Shown in pieces: positions 57,665 through 64,000 of a stretch of 64,000 nucleotides of DNA. The notes beneath the pieces were generated by a model. That model saw only the letters and a list, made by a program, of their open reading frames with translations. It was not told where the DNA came from and did not search any database. Numbering within the stretch: the stretch's first letter is position 1; every line of letters begins with the position of its first letter. Origin of the DNA: Sulfurimonas sp. (GTDB lineage Bacteria > Campylobacterota > Campylobacteria > Campylobacterales > Sulfurimonadaceae); contig NZ_JAQVKP010000001.1 of assembly GCF_028694605.1 (NCBI RefSeq), positions 1 to 64,000 on the forward strand. Reading direction: 5' to 3'. A program made the translations under genes and the position numbers.

Positions 57665-58476
57665 TTTTGCTCCATAATGACTTTGATGTCTGCGGGTTTT
57701 GCGTGGTAGGGTGAAGATGTGATGATGGCATCTACTCCGCACGCTACAAACTCGGCAATATTTGAAGCGTTGATGCCGCCTGTTGCGGAGACTAGAAGAT
57801 GCCCAAACTCTTTTTTAAGGCCTACACACTCACTTAGCATGGCAGGGCTCATTTTTTCGCACTGAAGAACATCTGCACCAAGCTGAGCAAAATATCTTGC
57901 CTGCTCATAGCTCTCTACTTCAACGATAATTTTTTTCTCAATAAAACTCTTTTTTAATTTATGAAAATTTTTTATAAGCTCCTCCTCGTTTTGCAAAAAA
58001 ACAAGATGCTGTTCAAAAATCAAAACCGAGTCAAAAAGACCGAGCCGATGCGCCACTCCGCCGCCGTCCATAACTGCTTTTAGCATCAACTCTTTTGTTC
58101 CGGGAAAATTTTTGCGTGTTGTTGCAATTGTGATGTCAGGATTTATAAGTTGTGCTTTTTGCACCATCTCGTGCGTGTAAGTCGCAATACCGCTCATATA
58201 TTCAAAGATATTTTGCGCTGTTTTCCAAGCACGGTGAAGTGATTTTGCATCACCCTTGCACTCTGCTATTTTTTGACCTGCCTTAACCAAAGTGCCGTTT
58301 TTTTGAAAAAATGTGTACTCCAACTGACACTCTTGAAAAACTTTTTTTGCCTCATCACAGCCACTAAGAATGGTGTCGGATTTTGGAGCAAATGAGATGC
58401 TGCCCAGCTTCTCACCGATACCAAGCCCAAAAGTAGTCAAATCAAAATAGCCGCTATCTTCACGTAATAAATCCAT
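57661..58476 (-). CDS. modD: ModD-like (nicotinate-nucleotide pyrophosphorylase family)
   Basis: LLREDSGYFDLTT, ATTRKNFPGTKELMLKAVMDGGGVAHRLGLFDSVLIFEQH. Confidence 0.88.
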   Translation of the reverse strand: MDLLREDSGYFDLTTFGLGIGEKLGSISFAPKSDTILSGCDEAKKVFQECQLEYTFFQKNGTLVKAGQKIAECKGDAKSLHRAWKTAQNIFEYMSGIATYTHEMVQKAQLINPDITIATTRKNFPGTKELMLKAVMDGGGVAHRLGLFDSVLIFEQHLVFLQNEEELIKNFHKLKKSFIEKKIIVEVESYEQARYFAQLGADVLQCEKMSPAMLSECVGLKKEFGHLLVSATGGINASNIAEFVACGVDAIITSSPYHAKPADIKVIMEQK

Positions 58477-58523
58477 CTAAAACCTCATTGTATAATAAAA
58501 TATATATCGATACCTAAATTTTT

Positions 58524-59315
58524 TTACCATATACCAAGCATGATGCTCTTAGGTTTGCAAAAAGAGAGAACTTCCATACCTGTTTGTAAACCCAAATCAT
58601 CAAAAAGCTCAACGCTCATCGTTGCACAGAGCGTATGAGAAGATTTAAGTTCTATGATGACTTCACAGTTAAAGCTGTCGCGGTTGATTCTGCTGATTTT
58701 GCCAAAAAAACGGTTCATATCGCTTTTTTGAAGTGTCAAATCTCTGCTGATTGTCAAGGCATTTGCTTTAAAAAGAGCATATACTTCCATGCCTAAAGTG
58801 ATTTCCAGTTGCTCAAGCGAATCATTGGTGATAACCGCCATAAATGTATCTTTGTTGTTTAGTTCTAAAAAAATCTCACTCTCAACAACCCCTTTTTGAA
58901 TCCTTAAAACCATTGCTCGAAGCTGGTTTCTGGCACTTATGCGGACATCAAAACTCTTTAAAAGATGGATATGTCCATTTTTTTCATTGATGCGCTTGGA
59001 TAGATTGTTTAAAAAAGCTTCATGTTCTTCTTGTAAAATTTTGTAAGTATCAATCAGCTCTTTTGCATAGGTCGTGAGGTGTGTGCCGCCGCCGCCTTTG
59101 CCCCCTTTTGCGCTTTGCACAAGCGGGTGCTCTGAGAGATTGTTCATTGCATCAACAGCGTCCCATGCGGCTTTATAGCTCATCTTCATCTCTTTGGCTG
59201 CTTTGGTTATAGAGCCGCTTTTACCGATGTTGATAAGCAGCTCAATGCGCCCCTCGCCAAGAAAGTTATGCTCCGATTTGTTGAGCCAAAAGCGACCGTT
59301 GATACTGTTTTGCAC
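58524..59315 (-). CDS. modE: ModE-like molybdate-responsive regulator (HTH plus TOBE domains)
   Basis: GSITKAAKEMKMSYKAAWDAVDAMNNLSEHPLV...GGKGGGGTHLT; two TOBE-like repeats; GTG start inferred. Confidence 0.85.
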   Translation of the reverse strand: MQNSINGRFWLNKSEHNFLGEGRIELLINIGKSGSITKAAKEMKMSYKAAWDAVDAMNNLSEHPLVQSAKGGKGGGGTHLTTYAKELIDTYKILQEEHEAFLNNLSKRINEKNGHIHLLKSFDVRISARNQLRAMVLRIQKGVVESEIFLELNNKDTFMAVITNDSLEQLEITLGMEVYALFKANALTISRDLTLQKSDMNRFFGKISRINRDSFNCEVIIELKSSHTLCATMSVELFDDLGLQTGMEVLSFCKPKSIMLGIW

Positions 59316-59343
59316 TAAAACCCCTTGAGTTTGGTATTGATAG

Positions 59344-60174
<831 letters not shown>

Positions 60175-60189
60175 TCTTAAGGAGATAAA

Positions 60190-60408
60190 ATGAAAGTAGA
60201 AGTATTAACAGCAAAAATTTTAGACAACAACCCGAGCATGGATCGCTACCAGCTTGCAATCGCTGTAGCAAAGAGAACAGACGAGCTTTTAAACGGCGCA
60301 ACAAGCAAGTTGAATGTTTCCAAAAAAATAAAAACAGCCGATTTGGCACTGATGGAAATTGCACAGGGTCTTGTATCTGTCAAAGGCTTTTCCGATATAA
60401 AAAAGTAG
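60190..60408 (+). CDS. rpoZ: RNA polymerase omega subunit
   Basis: MDRYQLAIAVAKRTDELLNG; between pyrH and spoT. Confidence 0.88.
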   Translation: MKVEVLTAKILDNNPSMDRYQLAIAVAKRTDELLNGATSKLNVSKKIKTADLALMEIAQGLVSVKGFSDIKK

Positions 60409-60418
60409 TAGATTAAAC

Positions 60419-62566
60419 TTGAATCAGGTAGATATCAAGCAGATAAAAGAGATAAACAGTATCACATCTGCTACAGAGTATCTTTACTCTTTTATCGCAC
60501 CAAGTCCTATGTTGCAAAAAGCGTTAGATTACTCCAAGTCTGCGCACGAAAATCAGTTTCGTAAAAGTGGAGAACCTTATGTTGTCCACCCTATTTTAGT
60601 AGCAGGGATTGTCTCTTCCATAACAAACGATGAGTCGATGGCGATAGCTGCGCTTTTACATGATGTCGTAGAAGATACTATTATCAGTATCGAAGAGGTA
60701 AAAGAGCTTTTTGGCCCAGATGTAGCACATCTTGTAGAGGGTCTTACAAAGATAGACACTATCCGCGATGCAGAACTTATCCCATCCAACTCTAACGAAA
60801 AACTTGTTGTCTCAGCACTCTCATTTCGCAAAATGCTTCTTGCAAGCATCAAGGATGTGCGTGTTTTGGTGGTCAAGTTGTGCGACAGACTGCATAACAT
60901 GCTCACTCTTGACTCGCTCGCACCTCACAAACAAGAGCGCATTGCTGAAGAGACACTGGTGGTTTATGCCCCTATCGCACACCGTCTAGGTATCTCTTTT
61001 TTAAAAAATCTGCTGGAAGATTTGAGCTTTTCTTATCTTTTTAAAGAGGAGAAAGCGCAGATTGACACTTATCTGGAAAATCATTACCATGCTATTGAGA
61101 TGAGACTTAATGAGTTTCGTGAGGCTATTCACAAGATATTGGTGCAAAACGGTTTTTGCGAAGATGATATTGAGATACTCTCTCGTGTAAAGCATAGATA
61201 CTCCATATACCTAAAGATGCAGCGCAAAGGGGTGGGGATAGAAGAAGTTTTAGACCTTTTGGCACTCAGGGTTCTTACAAACGATCCCGTGAAATGCTAC
61301 AACATTTTAGGGCTTATCCATCTCCACTTTCAGCCGCTCTCTTCACGCTTCAAGGACTATATCGCCGTACCTAAAGATAATGGGTACAAAACCATCCATA
61401 CAACTGTTTTTTACAAAACAGCTATTTTTGAAGTGCAAATCAGAACATACGATATGCACCAAACCGCAGAGCTTGGTGTTGCGGCACATTGGAAATACAA
61501 AAGCGGGGGCAATGACAATATCAAACTTGACTGGCTCCACAATCTTGGCTATCAAAATGAGTCTGTTGAAGATTTTTATGATTTAATCAAAAATGACCTG
61601 TATAGCGAGGATATTTCTGTTTTTTCTCCAAAGGGAGAAGTTTTTACCCTTCCACGCGGTGCGGTTGTACTTGACTTTGCTTATGCCGTACACACACATG
61701 TGGGCAACCATGCCAAATCAGCTCTGGTAAACAAAGTCAAAACATCTCTCATCAACGAACTCCACAACGGCGATATTGTCAAAATTGAACTTGATGAAAA
61801 TACTATCACAAGGTGCAGCTGGCTTGATGCGGTAAAAACTTCCAAAGCCAAAACAAATATCAGATATAACTGTAACGCACGTGTGCGAGAGATTGATGCA
61901 AGATCAAGTGTCAATATCGTTGCCACGGCGATGAATGAGAATCCTCTCAAAGTGGAAGAGTGGCTCGATAAAAATAACTGTGATAAAAGAGCAGGTGTCG
62001 CAACAGATATAGAACATTTTAAAGACGTCCTGCATAGATATATGAGCCAAATCAGCGAAAGTAACCGTTTGAAGGGATTTTTTTCAAGACATATGTTAAA
62101 ACTAAAACTCTATAGCCTAAGAGGGTTGGAGATTTTTAGTACATCAAGTGTCAATGATGTTGTATTTGACTACTGTTGCCATCCAAAAAACGGTGATGAG
62201 GTTATGGCGTTTTTGGAGAAGGGAAAAGCACATGTGCATCATAAAATGTGTTCAAGCGCTGCAAAAAAACTTGATGCAAAAGAACCTATGATTTTTGTTC
62301 GATGGGAAAAACTCAAGATTTACAATTATGACATGATTGTTTCGCTTCAAAGCGGGGTAGGGACTTTGGCGGAGTTTTTAAACTTTTTGGCAAAACTCAA
62401 AATCGATATCAACCAGATAGAACTCGGAAAAAACAAAAGTGAATCCACACGCTACTGCGAAATAGGATTTGAGAGCAAAGAAGCAGATATTAACGCACTT
62501 CGTGCTAAAATCGAACAAAAGATAAAAGTGATACATTTTATCCGCACGGATGATGCGTATAGATAA
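60419..62566 (+). CDS. spoT: RelA/SpoT family (p)ppGpp synthetase/hydrolase
   Basis: [13 protein letters not shown], synthetase [16 protein letters not shown] domain. Confidence 0.95.
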   Translation: MNQVDIKQIKEINSITSATEYLYSFIAPSPMLQKALDYSKSAHENQFRKSGEPYVVHPILVAGIVSSITNDESMAIAALLHDVVEDTIISIEEVKELFGPDVAHLVEGLTKIDTIRDAELIPSNSNEKLVVSALSFRKMLLASIKDVRVLVVKLCDRLHNMLTLDSLAPHKQERIAEETLVVYAPIAHRLGISFLKNLLEDLSFSYLFKEEKAQIDTYLENHYHAIEMRLNEFREAIHKILVQNGFCEDDIEILSRVKHRYSIYLKMQRKGVGIEEVLDLLALRVLTNDPVKCYNILGLIHLHFQPLSSRFKDYIAVPKDNGYKTIHTTVFYKTAIFEVQIRTYDMHQTAELGVAAHWKYKSGGNDNIKLDWLHNLGYQNESVEDFYDLIKNDLYSEDISVFSPKGEVFTLPRGAVVLDFAYAVHTHVGNHAKSALVNKVKTSLINELHNGDIVKIELDENTITRCSWLDAVKTSKAKTNIRYNCNARVREIDARSSVNIVATAMNENPLKVEEWLDKNNCDKRAGVATDIEHFKDVLHRYMSQISESNRLKGFFSRHMLKLKLYSLRGLEIFSTSSVNDVVFDYCCHPKNGDEVMAFLEKGKAHVHHKMCSSAAKKLDAKEPMIFVRWEKLKIYNYDMIVSLQSGVGTLAEFLNFLAKLKIDINQIELGKNKSESTRYCEIGFESKEADINALRAKIEQKIKVIHFIRTDDAYR

Positions 62567-62595
62567 TTTATAATTATAACAGGAAGTTAGATAGT

Positions 62596-63798
62596 ATGTT
62601 ACAAGAAGCCATAAGAGAGATACAAAGAGGAAGTGCTGAGATTATAGACAGCCAAAGAATAGAGAAACTTTTAAAAGCATATTTTGAAGAAGGCAAGAAC
62701 TATACGGTCAAAGCGGGTTTTGACCCGACTGCTCCGGATTTGCATCTTGGACACACGGTTCTTTTGCAAAAGCTCGCAACTTTTCAGAAGTACGGCGCAA
62801 AGATTCAGTTTCTTATAGGTGACTTTACCGCACAAATCGGCGATCCGACAGGCAAAAGCGCTACAAGAAAAACTTTAAGTGCCGTGGAAATCCTAGAAAA
62901 TGCAAAGAGCTACGAAGAGCAGGTTTTTAAGATTTTAGACCCGCTAAAAACTGAGGTTGTATTTAACTCTGAGTGGATAAACCCTCTTGGAGCTTCTGGG
63001 ATGCTTACACTTACAACCACTTTTAATGTTGCAAGAATGTTAGAACGAGATGATTTTGACAAAAGATACAAAAGCCAAACACCCATTGCTATCAGCGAAT
63101 TTATCTACCCTTTGCTTCAAGGATATGACAGTGTTCATCTCAAAAGCGATATCGAGATAGGCGGAACAGACCAGAAGTTTAACCTTCTCATGGGAAGACA
63201 CCTTCAAAGAGCTTACGAGATAGGAAAAGAGCAGGCTGTGCTTATGATGCCTATCTTAGAGGGGCTTGACGGTGTGCAGAAAATGAGCAAATCTTTAGGC
63301 AATTATATCGGTGTGGCAGATGCGCCAAACGATATGTTTGCCAAAGTGCTCAGTGTCTCAGATGAGCTTATGTGGCGTTACTATGAGCTGCTCAGCACAA
63401 AAACATTGAGCGAGATTGAAGTACTTAAAGCGGGTGTGGCTGAGGGTTCATTGCATCCAAAGAGAGTAAAAGAGGATTTGGCTTTAGAGATTACGGCAAG
63501 GTTTCACTCTCTTGAAGTTGCAAATGCCGCAAAAGAGGAGTTTGAACGAGTTCATGCAAAAAATGAGATTCCAACCGAGATGGAAGAGTTTAGCGTGGAC
63601 GGGGAGATTTCTATCACTAAGGCGCTTGTGGATTGCGGCTTGACACCTTCAACTTCTCAAGCAAGAAGAGATATTAAACAGGGTGCCGCAAAGATAAATC
63701 AAGAAAAGATTAGCGATGAACAGCTACAATTAGGAAATGGGGAGTATATACTCCAAATCGGAAAAAGAAAATTTGCAAAGTTAAAGGTCAACGCATGA
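62596..63798 (+). CDS. tyrS: Tyrosyl-tRNA synthetase
   Basis: [32 protein letters not shown]-terminal S4. Confidence 0.96.
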   Translation: MLQEAIREIQRGSAEIIDSQRIEKLLKAYFEEGKNYTVKAGFDPTAPDLHLGHTVLLQKLATFQKYGAKIQFLIGDFTAQIGDPTGKSATRKTLSAVEILENAKSYEEQVFKILDPLKTEVVFNSEWINPLGASGMLTLTTTFNVARMLERDDFDKRYKSQTPIAISEFIYPLLQGYDSVHLKSDIEIGGTDQKFNLLMGRHLQRAYEIGKEQAVLMMPILEGLDGVQKMSKSLGNYIGVADAPNDMFAKVLSVSDELMWRYYELLSTKTLSEIEVLKAGVAEGSLHPKRVKEDLALEITARFHSLEVANAAKEEFERVHAKNEIPTEMEEFSVDGEISITKALVDCGLTPSTSQARRDIKQGAAKINQEKISDEQLQLGNGEYILQIGKRKFAKLKVNA

Positions 63799-64000
63799 GC
63801 TATAAATCACTCAAAATCGGTAAATATATTATAGAAAAACCTATAGTTCAAGGCGGAATGGGGGTCGGCATAAGTTGGGATCAGCTAGCCGGCAATGTTT
63901 CAAAAGAGGGCGGTTTGGGTGTTATCAGTGCTGTTGGAACAGGGTATTATGAAGACAAAAAGTACGCTTCAAAACTTGTGGCGGGCAGACCGCTTGAAGC
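63795..64000 (+). CDS. Nitronate monooxygenase-like protein (partial, runs off right edge)
   Basis: [41 protein letters not shown]. Confidence 0.8.
   Translation, partial: MSYKSLKIGKYIIEKPIVQGGMGVGISWDQLAGNVSKEGGLGVISAVGTGYYEDKKYASKLVAGRPLE

Overview
This window looks like the chromosome of an AT-rich Campylobacterota (Sulfurimonas-like) organism; that assignment is inferred from gene content, with no search run. Housekeeping blocks include pyrF, an M3 peptidase, a nirA-like reductase, macAB/tolC-type and HME-RND efflux operons, a molybdate (mod) locus, and pyrH-rpoZ-spoT-tyrS. Accessory DNA breaks these up.

Main accessory regions: (1) ~1-7390, an integrative element with its tyrosine integrase abutting the 3' end of tRNA-Ser(GCT). 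It carries a CI-like repressor, a DnaB-N/RepA-like ATPase gene with an 11-copy 9-bp iteron-like array read in two reading frames, two copies of a CCCGCGGG-centred palindrome, and a 19-bp inverted repeat around two tiny ORFs. (2) ~20.1-30.3 kb, a mosaic island with gene-sized insertions between direct repeats, a nonsense-interrupted gene and a toxin-antitoxin pair. (3) 33.3-36.3 kb, a BrnT remnant with BrnA, a DUF262-HNH/EcoRI-type methyltransferase pair and a small HTH gene. (4) 50.6-54.2 kb, an insertion splitting the mod operon, carrying an EVE-like/PD-(D/E)XK gene pair, a stand-alone FlhB-C-like protein and TA-like genes.

Two 266-bp copies of a highly structured MITE-like element (30065-30330, 57197-57462) have 31-bp terminal inverted repeats and 4-bp target duplications. 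A heme-copper reductase operon (30.3-33.2 kb) lacks the usual first CuB/FeB histidine (Asp instead) and has lost the CuA cysteines, suggesting a non-canonical NO reductase.
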